NCBI RefSeq assembly: GCF_001425625.1
Contig: NZ_LMCP01000046.1
Span: 24,197 to 88,196, forward strand
Direction of reading: 5' to 3'
DNA: 64,000 nt
Source of the DNA: Mesorhizobium sp. Root102
Lineage (GTDB): Bacteria > Pseudomonadota > Alphaproteobacteria > Rhizobiales > Rhizobiaceae
Shown: positions 1-8,118 of the stretch, one piece after another
Numbering within the stretch: the first letter of the stretch is position 1
Layout of the letters: each line of letters opens with the position of its first letter
Notes under the pieces: generated by a model
What the model saw: the letters and a program-made list of their open reading frames with translations, nothing else
What the model was told of the DNA's origin: nothing
The model's database searches: none
Position numbers and translations under genes: made by a program

Positions 1-10
1 CACTCCTGGG

Positions 11-1384
11 ATGCGGCTGGTTCCGGAAGCCGTGCTCGCCAACGACGCCGCGCTTTTACGCACGATACCAGAGACGCCATCCCACGCCGACAGTTCACGG
101 CATCGCGTAGTCATCGTCGGCGGAGGTGCCGGTGGACTCGAGTTGGCAACACGGCTCGGCAGGAAATTCGGCAAGCGGCGGCTTTCCATAACGCTCGTCG
201 ATCGCAATCGCACACATGTCTGGAAGCCACTTCTGCACGAGGTGGCGTCCGGTGCGTTGAACCCGTCGAGCGATGCGGTGGAATACATCGCACATGCCAA
301 CAGGCACCACTATCGCTACCGGATCGGTGAAGTCGTCGGCATTGACCGCGCCAAGCGCCAGGTTTTTGTGGCGCCGAGCTTCGACGACGACGGCAGACGG
401 ATCATTCCGCCGCGGGTGTTGGGCTACGACACGCTGGTGCTGGCCGTGGGCAGCGTCAGCAACGATTTCGGGACGCCGGGGGCGGCGCGTCACGCCATTG
501 CGCTCGACACGACCGGTCAGGCCTCCCGTTTCAACAAGCGCATGATCGACGCCTGCCTGCGTGCGAACGCCCAATACGAGAAGCTTTCACCAGGCCAACT
601 CCATTGCGTCATCGTTGGCGCCGGGGCCACCGGCGTTGAACTGGCCGCCGAGTTGCATAAGTCGATGCGAGAAATCGCCTCGCACAATCTCGACAACATC
701 GATTTCGAAAGGCTGATCCGCATCACCATCGTCGAGGCAGAACCGCGCATCCTGCCGGCTTTGCCGGAACACCTTGCGCGCTCTTCCGCGCGCCGGCTTG
801 TTGATCTCGGCGTCCAGATCCGATGCGGCATAAAGGTCACCGAAGTGACAGAAGACGGTATCAGGCTTGGCGAGAAGCTGTTCGTGCCAGCTGAACTCGT
901 CGTATGGTCCGCGGGGATAAAGGCGCCGGATTTTCTGAAGCAACTCGATGGCCTCGATACGGATCGCATCAACCGCCTGGTCGTGGATGAGACGCTGCGG
1001 GCCATGGGAGACGAAAACGTGTTTGCGATCGGCGACTGCGCGCGTTGTGTGTTGCCCGGCAGCGAAGATCCCTTGCCGCCGCGCGCCCAGACGGCCCATC
1101 AGCAAGCCGATCATATGGTCAAGGTGATTGCGGCACGCCTCGAAGGGCAGGAGGCGCCGGCGTTCCGTTACCGCGACTACGGTTCTCTCGTTTCACTGGC
1201 CGACTACGGCACCTTTGGCAGCCTGGTGGGCGGACTGAAGGTCGAGGGTTTTCTTGCCCGGCTGATGTATCATTCGCTCTACAAGATGCATCTCAAGGCG
1301 GTGCACGGGACCTTCAAGACCATGCGGGATACGATCGTGGGAATCCTGTCGCACCGCACCAAACCGCGGGTCAAATTGCATTGA
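11..1384 (+). CDS. NDH-2-like NAD(P)/FAD-dependent oxidoreductase
   Basis: This 457-residue flavoprotein resembles type II NADH:quinone dehydrogenases, which pass electrons from NADH to membrane quinone without pumping protons. Visible are an FAD Rossmann motif VVIVGGGAGG at about residues 33-42, a second dinucleotide-binding motif VIVGAGATGVELA at about 200, and the FAD-closing motif FAIGDCAR at about 340. The basic, amphipathic C-terminus (about 420-457) fits the peripheral membrane anchor of NDH-2. The first 30 residues precede the Rossmann fold and are not clearly conserved. The start lies 10 bases from the window edge, so a more upstream start cannot be excluded. Family is clear; the exact acceptor is inferred. 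Confidence 0.85.
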   Translation: MRLVPEAVLANDAALLRTIPETPSHADSSRHRVVIVGGGAGGLELATRLGRKFGKRRLSITLVDRNRTHVWKPLLHEVASGALNPSSDAVEYIAHANRHHYRYRIGEVVGIDRAKRQVFVAPSFDDDGRRIIPPRVLGYDTLVLAVGSVSNDFGTPGAARHAIALDTTGQASRFNKRMIDACLRANAQYEKLSPGQLHCVIVGAGATGVELAAELHKSMREIASHNLDNIDFERLIRITIVEAEPRILPALPEHLARSSARRLVDLGVQIRCGIKVTEVTEDGIRLGEKLFVPAELVVWSAGIKAPDFLKQLDGLDTDRINRLVVDETLRAMGDENVFAIGDCARCVLPGSEDPLPPRAQTAHQQADHMVKVIAARLEGQEAPAFRYRDYGSLVSLADYGTFGSLVGGLKVEGFLARLMYHSLYKMHLKAVHGTFKTMRDTIVGILSHRTKPRVKLH

Positions 1385-1403
1385 ATCTCGATAGGCCGGG
1401 ACG

Positions 1404-1523
1404 GTGGAAAAATATGATGTCGCGATCCTCGGTGGCGGTGGTGCAGGGATGGCTGTGACAGTAGCCACACGCGATGCCTGGATGCCGCTTTCAGACTTCC
1501 GCTTCGGAAGTCTGGCTATCTGA
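1404..1523 (+). pseudogene. N-terminal remnant of an FAD/NAD flavoprotein
   Basis: A short frame opens with GTG and reads VEKYDVAILGGGGAGMAV, a textbook first beta-alpha-beta nucleotide-binding fold of disulfide-reductase-type flavoproteins. It then loses similarity and stops after 39 codons. It starts 19 bases after the NADH dehydrogenase-like gene. I read it as the stump of a deleted oxidoreductase gene that once followed in the same operon. It is too short to be functional as a reductase. Confidence 0.55.
1492..1514. repeat. Perfect 10-bp hairpin
   Basis: The arms CAGACTTCCG and CGGAAGTCTG are perfectly complementary around a 3-base loop (CTT). No T-tract follows, so this is not a classic intrinsic terminator. 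It lies at the end of the flavoprotein remnant and could be a stabilising 3' hairpin or an endpoint of the deletion that truncated it. Confidence 0.5.
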
Positions 1524-1668
1524 TGTAACGATTCGAGCCGCAATACCGAACAGAAGATGAATCCGCATAGCTTCGATGCACGCAGGGCATCGACTCCATG
1601 CAAGAAAAGCATGGCCGTGCCCGTGGGGCTTCAATGTTAGGCTGCATGGAAATTGCGAAGGTGCAGAA

Positions 1669-2373
1669 ATGGCCGCCGACGACCAGCCAATGACATTTGA
1701 ACAGTCCGTCCAGGCTGCCATCGAACTCGATGCACCTCTCAACGAGAGGCTGGCGGTGATCGCGAGCGCAGTGCGCCGACTGAACTCGGAGTTCGCTGAC
1801 GCGGTTGACCGGCTCGTGGCGCGCCTCAAGGAACAGGGAGCTGGTGCAAGTGCTCCCGCCCCCGGCGATGTTATGCCCGCATTCCTGTTGCCTGATGACG
1901 AGGGCAGGCTCGTGAGCCTATCTGAAATCCTTAGCCACGGGCCGGCCGTCATTACCTTTCAGCGCGGACATTGGTGTCCCTATTGTCGCCTGAATGCGAT
2001 CGGCATCGTCGAAGCCCAACAAGAGATTTCGACGCTGCGCGGCCAAGTCGTGGTGATCATGCCGGAGCGGCGCAAATTCGCAAAGGCAATGAAGGCCTCG
2101 GTTGGTGCTCAGTTTCCTTTCCTGACGGATATCGACAATGGCTACGCCTTGTCCCTCAACCTGGCGATCTGGGTGGGAGCCGAGATGGAGCGGTTGATGG
2201 GCCTCGGCCTCGATCTGCCGAACTATCAGGGCAACAGCAGCTGGTTCCTGCCGATCCCTGCTACTTTCGTCGTTGGAACTGATGGCATCGTCACAGATCG
2301 GTTCGTCGATCCCGACTATCGTCGGCGGATGGACATTGACGACTTGATCGCGGCGCTCAGGCGGGCTCGCTGA
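1669..2373 (+). CDS. Peroxiredoxin-like (AhpC/TSA) protein
   Basis: A 234-residue thioredoxin-fold protein of the AhpC/TSA peroxiredoxin-like group, expected to reduce peroxides in the cytoplasm. The core reads ITFQRGHWCPYCRLN, with the CxxC pair at C103 and C106. An N-terminal helical extension (about residues 1-60) precedes the fold. The ATG at 1669 was chosen because the reading frame upstream of it has no family character. The gene converges on the LysR gene on the other strand and overlaps it by 17 bases at the stops. A paralogue with the same CPYC motif lies at 4411-5076. Substrate is not predictable. Confidence 0.8.
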   Translation: MAADDQPMTFEQSVQAAIELDAPLNERLAVIASAVRRLNSEFADAVDRLVARLKEQGAGASAPAPGDVMPAFLLPDDEGRLVSLSEILSHGPAVITFQRGHWCPYCRLNAIGIVEAQQEISTLRGQVVVIMPERRKFAKAMKASVGAQFPFLTDIDNGYALSLNLAIWVGAEMERLMGLGLDLPNYQGNSSWFLPIPATFVVGTDGIVTDRFVDPDYRRRMDIDDLIAALRRAR

Positions 2374-3262
2374 CGCCAAATGTCGACCAGTCGGTTGATC
2401 GCAGGAGGTTGAGGAGCGTCACGGCCACCTGCGAGCGATGTCGGCCGGCGACTGCGTAGACGGCGACGATCCGAGAAACATCCAGATCACGCAGCTTGAG
2501 TCTGCGGACGTTGGGCGAGCGGGGTGCGGTCATCGAGACAAAGCCAACGCCTGCATTGGCTTCCAGCAGCGCCAGCAAATCCTGGTCGGTTTCAACCTCA
2601 TGTGTGGTGCGAGGCGTAATCCCTTTTGCCGAGAGACCGCGCGACAGATCTTCGCTCGTTTCCCAGTCGATCCGACTGAGCACGGGTTCTGCGGCTAACT
2701 GGCTCAGCGCTACATCCGCTTCGTTTCGGCGGGCAAGAGGGTGATCGGAGTTCACGACGAGCTCGATCCCCTCCTGGAAAAGCGGCCACGTGTCGAGCCG
2801 ATCCCAAGCCTGTCCCAGCGGACCGGCAACCGCCAGTTCGACCTCGCCGTTCTTTAGGGCGTCGATGACAGCGGTCGGGGAACCGCGACTGATCTTGAGA
2901 TGCACCCCAGGGTAGGCTCGGAAAAGCTCGGTGAAGGGAGAGACCAGCAGCGCTATGTTGACGCTGTTGGAAATGGTTACGTTGAGTGGGGCGACGTCAC
3001 TGCTTTGCACGGCCTTTGCGAGAGATTTTGCGGAGGTCGCAGCATCGTAACATTGTTGCAGCAGGGGCAGCATGCGCCGGCCAAGCTCGGTCAGATGGGA
3101 ATGCTGGCGCTCGCGACGAAGCAACTCACCGCCCAACTCGTCTTCGAGGGTCTTGATTGCGCGAGTCAGGGCCGGCTGCGTGACATTGCACTCTTCCGCT
3201 GCTCGGGTGAAATTTAGCGTGTTGGACAGGGCCAGAAAATAGCGGACCTGCTGCATCTCCAT
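2357..3262 (-). CDS. LysR-family transcriptional regulator
   Basis: A 301-residue LysR-type regulator. The N-terminal winged helix-turn-helix is plain (VRYFLALSNTLNFTRAAEE at about 6-24, then VTQPALTRAIKTLEDELGG). The rest is the two-lobed effector-binding domain of normal length. It is transcribed toward the peroxiredoxin-like gene and overlaps its 3' end. Its own target is unclear, because the gene upstream is another LysR in the same direction rather than a divergent operon. The pairing with peroxiredoxin genes suggests an oxidative-stress or electrophile response, which is inference. Confidence 0.88.
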   Translation of the reverse strand: MEMQQVRYFLALSNTLNFTRAAEECNVTQPALTRAIKTLEDELGGELLRRERQHSHLTELGRRMLPLLQQCYDAATSAKSLAKAVQSSDVAPLNVTISNSVNIALLVSPFTELFRAYPGVHLKISRGSPTAVIDALKNGEVELAVAGPLGQAWDRLDTWPLFQEGIELVVNSDHPLARRNEADVALSQLAAEPVLSRIDWETSEDLSRGLSAKGITPRTTHEVETDQDLLALLEANAGVGFVSMTAPRSPNVRRLKLRDLDVSRIVAVYAVAGRHRSQVAVTLLNLLRSTDWSTFGVSEPA

Positions 3263-3350
3263 GAATTTTCGCCCCCTCAGCGAAATGATCTATCAGCGAT
3301 GGTGCATATTCGAAGATTAACGCAATAAATCGTTTTCAGCAAAGTGGCCT

Positions 3351-3362
3351 GCACCATGGTGC
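3351..3362. promoter_or_regulatory. 12-bp palindrome GCACCATGGTGC
   Basis: A perfect 12-base palindrome lies 89 bases upstream of the first LysR gene in the 147-base gap between the two LysR genes. Together with a nearby GGTGCATATTCG (3301-3312) it could be a regulator-binding site. There is no direct evidence of function. Confidence 0.25.
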
Positions 3363-3409
3363 GAATGGGGCGCCGACGGCAAGACAATCAAGACTCTGAC
3401 AATCTAGAG

Positions 3410-4300
3410 TCATGACGAACTGAGCGATCTGCTTAGCCAATCGGCAAACCCTCTTGCCCGTTTGCTCGGCTGGCGCCCGGCCGGGAACAGGACATGGATG
3501 GGGATGGTCGGCAGCGGAAACTCCGGTAGCAGCCGGCGAAGGCTGCCGTCCGAGAGCTCGGCATTGAACATCCAGCCGGAACCGAAGGCCACGCCAAGTC
3601 CAGCCAGCACGCAGGCGGTGACGCCGGCTGAACTCGATACCCGGATGCGCGGGCTTTCCGGCAGAGTAAAGTTGGCCTCCGGGCCGATCAGTTCTTGAAA
3701 AGTAGCGCCGCTGCTGTCGGAGGGGCCGAAGATGACCTCGTGCTGAACCAGATCGCCAGGGCTTTGCGGCAAACCGCGCCGGGCGATGTAGTCCGGTGAG
3801 GCCACCAGCAGTCGCGGCGTCTGCCCGACCTTGCGCGCCATCAGGCTGGAACTGTCGAGCAGACCGAGCCTCACCGCGACATCGGCGCCTTCTTCGACAA
3901 GGCTTCGCCTGCGATCGTCCATCATCAGTTCAATGGAGAGGTTGGGATGCTCGGCAAGAAGGCCGGGCAGCCGCGGAATGAGCGCGCGCACGGCGAAAGT
4001 GACAGACAGCTCGACCCGCAGCAGCCCGCGCAACTCCTCATTGCCGGCCGCAGTATCGGCCGCCGCCCCAAGCTCGGCAAGCAGCGGCCGGACCTGTCCG
4101 AGATAACCATGCCCCGCCTCGGTCAGCCCGACCTTCCGGCTGGTGCGGACGAGGAGGCGGGCGCCGATGCGCCCCTCGAGATCGTTCAGGATCCGCGACA
4201 CTGAGGGCTGCGACAGCCCGATTTCGCGGGCGACCTGTGAAAGGTTGCCACGCTCCGCCACCCGAATAAACACTTCAAGTTCCTGGAGCCGGTCAGCCAT
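3410..4300 (-). CDS. LysR-family transcriptional regulator
   Basis: A 296-residue LysR regulator with the DNA-binding domain at residues 4-62 (LEVFIRVAERGNLSQVAREIGLSQPSVSRILNDLE) and a standard substrate-binding domain. It is divergent from the peroxiredoxin-like gene at 4411 and the MFS gene at 5086, with only about 110 bases between the start codons. That is the classic arrangement for a LysR protein controlling the neighbouring operon. Control of the peroxiredoxin-MFS pair is therefore inferred. The inducer is unknown. Confidence 0.88.
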   Translation of the reverse strand: MADRLQELEVFIRVAERGNLSQVAREIGLSQPSVSRILNDLEGRIGARLLVRTSRKVGLTEAGHGYLGQVRPLLAELGAAADTAAGNEELRGLLRVELSVTFAVRALIPRLPGLLAEHPNLSIELMMDDRRRSLVEEGADVAVRLGLLDSSSLMARKVGQTPRLLVASPDYIARRGLPQSPGDLVQHEVIFGPSDSSGATFQELIGPEANFTLPESPRIRVSSSAGVTACVLAGLGVAFGSGWMFNAELSDGSLRRLLPEFPLPTIPIHVLFPAGRQPSKRARGFADWLSRSLSSS

Positions 4301-4410
4301 CCATTTTCCGAATGATTGCTATCCTTTCCGGCAGGCTACCCCTGTTTTGGGAAATAGGCGAGGACGTTTCCGCCGCTTTGAGAGCGGTGAGAAATCTTCG
4401 GAGTAATTCC

Positions 4411-5076
4411 ATGTCGCTTCAAGACAAGCTTGATGCCTTCAAGGCCGACTTTGAGAGCAAGAAGGCGCCCAGACAGGCGGTCGAGATCATGCATCGCGCC
4501 ACCGCCGAGCTTATCGCTTCCGGTCAGGCCGCCCGCGCCCTGGGAGTCGGTGCTGTCGCCCCGACCTTCGCATTGATGGAGGCTGATGGCGGCCTCGTTT
4601 CGTCGGCCGACCTGCTGGCGCTCGGCCCACTGGTGCTCAGCTTCTACCGCGGTGTCTGGTGCCCCTATTGCAACATCGAACTTGGCGCACTGCAGGAAAC
4701 CTGGCCGGCAATCAACGCCACCGGCGCGCAGCTGGCCTCCATCTCCCCGCAATCACCGGCGAACGGTCGCAAGGCCAAGCGCGACAAGCAGGTTGCGTTC
4801 CCGATGTTGAGCGACCCGAACGGCGAGGTCGCCAACGCCTTTGGCCTGCGCTTCCGCCTGCCCGACGATCTGATCGCGCTCTACAAGAGCTTCGGCGTTG
4901 ACCTACCTGCCATCAACGAAGACCCGTCATGGACGTTGCCGATGCCGGCGCGGTTCGTGATCAGGCGCGATGGCATCATCGTCTATAAGGAGGTGAGCCC
5001 GGACTACACAATCCGACCCGACCCGGCCGGTCTGCTTCCACTGCTGAAGCGGTTGCAAAACGCCGTCACCGTCTGA
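4411..5076 (+). CDS. Peroxiredoxin-like (AhpC/TSA) protein
   Basis: A 221-residue peroxiredoxin-like protein. The motif LSFYRGVWCPYCNIELGAL places the redox CxxC at C84 and C87, and the region after it follows the AhpC/TSA fold (VAFPMLSDPNGEVANAFGL). The ATG at 4411 has a GGAG seven bases upstream, and the frame upstream of it has no family character. It is the first gene of a likely two-gene operon with the MFS transporter (9-base gap) and is divergent from a LysR gene. It is paralogous in architecture to the gene at 1669-2373. Confidence 0.82.
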   Translation: MSLQDKLDAFKADFESKKAPRQAVEIMHRATAELIASGQAARALGVGAVAPTFALMEADGGLVSSADLLALGPLVLSFYRGVWCPYCNIELGALQETWPAINATGAQLASISPQSPANGRKAKRDKQVAFPMLSDPNGEVANAFGLRFRLPDDLIALYKSFGVDLPAINEDPSWTLPMPARFVIRRDGIIVYKEVSPDYTIRPDPAGLLPLLKRLQNAVTV

Positions 5077-5085
5077 GACCGCCAG

Positions 5086-6327
5086 ATGGAACCCATGGCA
5101 GCCATGAACCCGGCCGGCATTGGCGCTGGCCGGCGCTGGTCGATGCTGGCGGTGATCTGCGCCGGCGCCTTCCTGCCCATGACTGCCTGGTTTTCGGCTA
5201 CCGCGATCGCGCCGCAGCTGACGCAAGTCTGGGGGTTGTCGCCAGCGCAAGGCGCCTGGATCACAGGCGCCGTGCAGGTCGGCTTTGCGGTTGGCGCGCT
5301 CGCCTCCAGCATTGCCGGCCTGCTGGACATCGTCTCGCTTCGCAAGGTGATCGGCATCAGTGCCCTGATCGCCGCCATTGCCAATCTCTGCCTGCTGGTC
5401 GCCCCGTCCGTCGGCTTGCTGCTGCTTGCCCGCTTCGCCACCGGCGTTGCCTTGGCAGGTGTTTATCCACCGTCGCTCAAACTGGTTTCGACCTGGTTCC
5501 GCCGCGGGCGCGGCATGGCACTGGGTGCCTTGCTCGCGGCGCTGACGCTCGGATCGGCGTTTCCGCATCTGCTGTCCGCATTTGCTACTGATGTCTCCTG
5601 GCAGGATGTCATCATCGCGACCTCGCTCGCTGCATTGGCTGGCGCAATCCTGATCCTGTGTCTTGGCAGTGAAGGCCCATATCCCTTCGCCAAATCGACC
5701 TTCGACCGCCGCCATATCCGGGCGGTCCTGCAGAACCGCCCGCTGGCTCTCGCCAATCTCGGCTATCTCGGACACATGTGGGAGCTCTACGCCATGTGGG
5801 GCTGGATGCTGGCCTATATCAGGGCGGGGACCCCCAGCCTCGGCATCGATGGCTCAAGGACGGCGTCCCTGCTTGCCTTCCTTGTCGTCGCGTCTGGAGG
5901 GATCGGGTCGATCCTGGGCGGGATTGTCGCCGACCGCATCGGCCGCACGGCAACAGCAGCAATCATGATGACGCTTTCGGGATTTTGTGCGCTGACGATC
6001 GGCCTCGCTTTCGAGGGGCCGCTTTGGCTGTTCATCGCCATTGCCATTCTCTGGGGGATGACCGTCATCGGCGATTCCGCGCAGTTTTCCGCCATGACCA
6101 CCGAATTAAGCGACCAGCGCTATGTCGGCACGGCACTGTCGTTGCAATTGAGCGTCGGCATCGCGCTCACCTTTGTCTCGATCCACCTGACCTCGTCGGT
6201 GGCGGAGGCTTTCGGCTGGCGCTGGAGCTTCCTGATCCTCGCGCCTGGCCCGCTGCTTGGCGTTGTCGCAATGGTAGCGCTGCGGCGGATGCCGGCTGCG
6301 CGACTAATAGCGCATGGACTGATGTAA
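5086..6327 (+). CDS. MFS transporter
   Basis: A 413-residue major facilitator superfamily protein with about twelve hydrophobic segments and a short cytoplasmic N-terminus. The segment LLLLARFATGVALAGVYPPSLKLVSTWF followed by RRGRGMALG fits the MFS loop and helix 4-5 region, and WRWSFLILAPGPLLG fits a late helix. The general shape resembles the CynX/NimT-like branch, but the substrate cannot be read. The ATG is nine bases after the peroxiredoxin stop, so co-transcription is likely. Export of a redox-active toxin is one reasonable idea. Confidence 0.8.
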   Translation: MEPMAAMNPAGIGAGRRWSMLAVICAGAFLPMTAWFSATAIAPQLTQVWGLSPAQGAWITGAVQVGFAVGALASSIAGLLDIVSLRKVIGISALIAAIANLCLLVAPSVGLLLLARFATGVALAGVYPPSLKLVSTWFRRGRGMALGALLAALTLGSAFPHLLSAFATDVSWQDVIIATSLAALAGAILILCLGSEGPYPFAKSTFDRRHIRAVLQNRPLALANLGYLGHMWELYAMWGWMLAYIRAGTPSLGIDGSRTASLLAFLVVASGGIGSILGGIVADRIGRTATAAIMMTLSGFCALTIGLAFEGPLWLFIAIAILWGMTVIGDSAQFSAMTTELSDQRYVGTALSLQLSVGIALTFVSIHLTSSVAEAFGWRWSFLILAPGPLLGVVAMVALRRMPAARLIAHGLM

Positions 6328-6489
6328 AGGTTTCAGCGGTGCTCACCTTAATGTTGCACCGGAGCCGTCTGTCGGGGTCATTTTGTCGGTCGTCACAATG
6401 TTACAAAGTATGACATAAGTTATTGATTTATATAGATGTATTAAGATTCTCCTTTCCGAGTCTCTCTCTTCGCGAAGGGCGTCTCGACA

Positions 6490-6663
6490 GAGAAATACCG
6501 GCAAACCCATCGTGGTCTGCGGGGGAGGGTGGAGAAGGGCAAGGCCGGGGGCGGGCTGTGCTACGGCTACCGGGTGATGAAGAAACTCGATTCCGAAGGC
6601 GAGCCCATCCGTGGCGATCGCGAGATCGTGCCGGAGGAAGCGACCATCGTGCGCCAGGCGATA
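6490..6663 (+). pseudogene. Serine-recombinase (resolvase/invertase) fragment
   Basis: The forward frame reads THRGLRGRVEKGKAGGGLCY and continues GYRVMKKLDSEGEPIRGDRE, which matches the recombinase domain of large serine recombinases (the conserved K-x-GG-x-YGY segment followed by GEP-x-RG-x-REI). Similarity starts near 6490 and is lost near 6663. The catalytic N-terminal domain and the DNA-binding C-terminus are both absent. It is a dead fragment of a phage or integrative-element recombinase and marks an old insertion or deletion scar between the MFS gene and the sugar transporter operon. Confidence 0.7.
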
Positions 6664-6820
6664 AAGGCGCGGCCTGCGGTCGGGCATCACTGCGAAAGTC
6701 CCGTGCCAATATTCTACCATATCCGGTTCGGCGCCAAAGGCGAGAAAGGCCTTGCCCAGCATGCGCGCAACCTTGGCGCGGCCGCGATCGGCCTCGCCGA
6801 ACCAGACCGCATGCGTCCCG
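6664..6820 (-). pseudogene. Possible C-terminal fragment of an unidentified enzyme
   Basis: On the minus strand a stretch of about 50 codons has coding-like composition (for example GKAFLAFGAEPDMVEYW and FAVMPDRRPRLYRLA). It runs directly into the reverse of the recombinase fragment. It faintly resembles the C-terminal part of DAO-type FAD oxidoreductases, but the match is too short to name it. It has no start codon with an SD of its own. I record it as a probable gene fragment within the same scar. The rest of 6328-6830 shows no gene. Confidence 0.25.
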
Positions 6821-6833
6821 CCGTACGATATGA

Positions 6834-6860
6834 AATATATTTCACTATGTGAATTATATT
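6834..6860. promoter_or_regulatory. Near-perfect palindromic operator upstream of sugar operon
   Basis: The arms AATATATTTCAC (6834-6845) and GTGAATTATATT (6849-6860) are complementary with one mismatch and a 3-base centre. The site is AT-rich in a GC-rich neighbourhood and overlaps the -35 element of the promoter below. It is a good repressor operator candidate, most simply for the SorC-type regulator encoded in the operon it precedes. Confidence 0.6.
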
Positions 6861-6886
6861 GACAATACGCGCCCGGGCTGTACTGT
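6859..6886 (+). promoter_or_regulatory. Sigma-70-like promoter of the sugar operon
   Basis: TTGACA at 6859-6864, a 16-base spacer, and TACTGT at 6881-6886 resemble a housekeeping promoter reading into the sugar ABC operon. The -35 box shares two bases with the palindrome at 6834-6860, so a protein bound there would block RNA polymerase. Confidence 0.45.
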
Positions 6887-6994
6887 CCCAATCGTCGGCT
6901 TTCGGAGGAAGGTCGGCTTCATCAGATCCATACGGCAGCGCTCGTTGAGCGCCTGCGACGGTCATTGAGGATGGCTTCGGCCAAGGGAGGAAAC

Positions 6995-8026
6995 TTGCGC
7001 AAATTTCTGAGCACGCTCGCAATCGCGGCGGCTGCATCGACCTGCTTTGGGCCGATGCAGGTACGCGCCGAAACCCCCAACCCGTTCAAATGCGAGCCGG
7101 GTGAAAAATACGTCATGAACGTCATGGTCTCGGGCGTCGAATACTGGTTCCCGGTCTATGAAATGTTCAAGCAGGCCGGCCAGCAGTTCGGCTGCGAGAC
7201 CGCCTATACCGGTACGCCTGAATACGACGTCAACAAGCAGATCGCGACCTTCGACCAGGCGCTCGCGCAGAAGCCGGCCGGCATTCTGGTGCACCCGATG
7301 AACTCCGACCCGTTCATCGAGCCGATCAACCGCGCCATCGAGCAGGGCACCGCGGTGGTGACCTTCGCCGCAGACTCGCCGAATTCCAAGCGTGTCTCCT
7401 ACATCACCTCCGACAATAATGCCGAAGGCACCTATGCCGCCGACGCCGTTGCCAAGGCGATGGACGGCAAGGGCGAATATGCGGTGCTGGAGAATCCCGG
7501 TCAGGACAATCACGACAAGCGCGTCAACGCCTTCGTCGCTCGCATGGAAGCCAAATGGCCTGACATGAAGCTCGTCGGCCGGGCCGCCTCGAACCAGGAT
7601 CCGACCAAGGCCTATCAGGCCGTTCTGAGTCTGGCGCAGGCGCATCCTGACCTCGGTGCCGTGTTCATGCCGGAGGCCAATTCGGCCATTGGTGCCGCCC
7701 AGGCAGCCAAGGAAGGCGGCGGCAAGATCCGCGTCATGCTCGCCGACGTCAATGCCAAGATCCTCGACATGATCAAGGCCGGCGAGATCTTTGGCTCGGT
7801 CAATCCCAACCAGGGCATGCAAGGCTATATGGGCTTCATGCTGTTGTGGATGGCCAAGCATCCCGGCCTGATCGACCCGATGAACGATGCCAAGCGTTCG
7901 GGCTTCAACCCGATGAGCGTGCCGTTCGTCGACAATGGCTTCTCCATCGTCTCCAAGGACAATGCGGACGACTTCTACTGGGACAAGTACCTCAAGCGTC
8001 GCGGCACCAAGGGTATCGAGGAATAG
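6995..8026 (+). CDS. Sugar ABC transporter periplasmic binding protein (RbsB-like)
   Basis: A periplasmic-binding protein of the ribose/galactose type (peripla_BP_4). It has a signal peptide ending near ...VRAE (about residue 25). Further family features are QIATFDQALAQKPAGILVHP and a late VNPNQGMQGYMGF hinge region. I chose a TTG start at 6995 because GGGAGG lies four bases upstream and the signal peptide then begins MRKFL. An ATG at 6971 is in frame but has a poor SD. It is the first gene of a long operon that continues with the ATPase and permease, and delivers a sugar or polyol to that transporter. The exact substrate is unknown. Confidence 0.87.
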   Translation: MRKFLSTLAIAAAASTCFGPMQVRAETPNPFKCEPGEKYVMNVMVSGVEYWFPVYEMFKQAGQQFGCETAYTGTPEYDVNKQIATFDQALAQKPAGILVHPMNSDPFIEPINRAIEQGTAVVTFAADSPNSKRVSYITSDNNAEGTYAADAVAKAMDGKGEYAVLENPGQDNHDKRVNAFVARMEAKWPDMKLVGRAASNQDPTKAYQAVLSLAQAHPDLGAVFMPEANSAIGAAQAAKEGGGKIRVMLADVNAKILDMIKAGEIFGSVNPNQGMQGYMGFMLLWMAKHPGLIDPMNDAKRSGFNPMSVPFVDNGFSIVSKDNADDFYWDKYLKRRGTKGIEE

Positions 8027-8118
8027 CCTCGATCTCGCTGCCCCGGCCGGCAAGGCCGGACCAACCGGGAAGGAGGCTTCGGCCTCCTTCCTCCCCGCAA
8101 GCATCGCAGGAGCATGGC

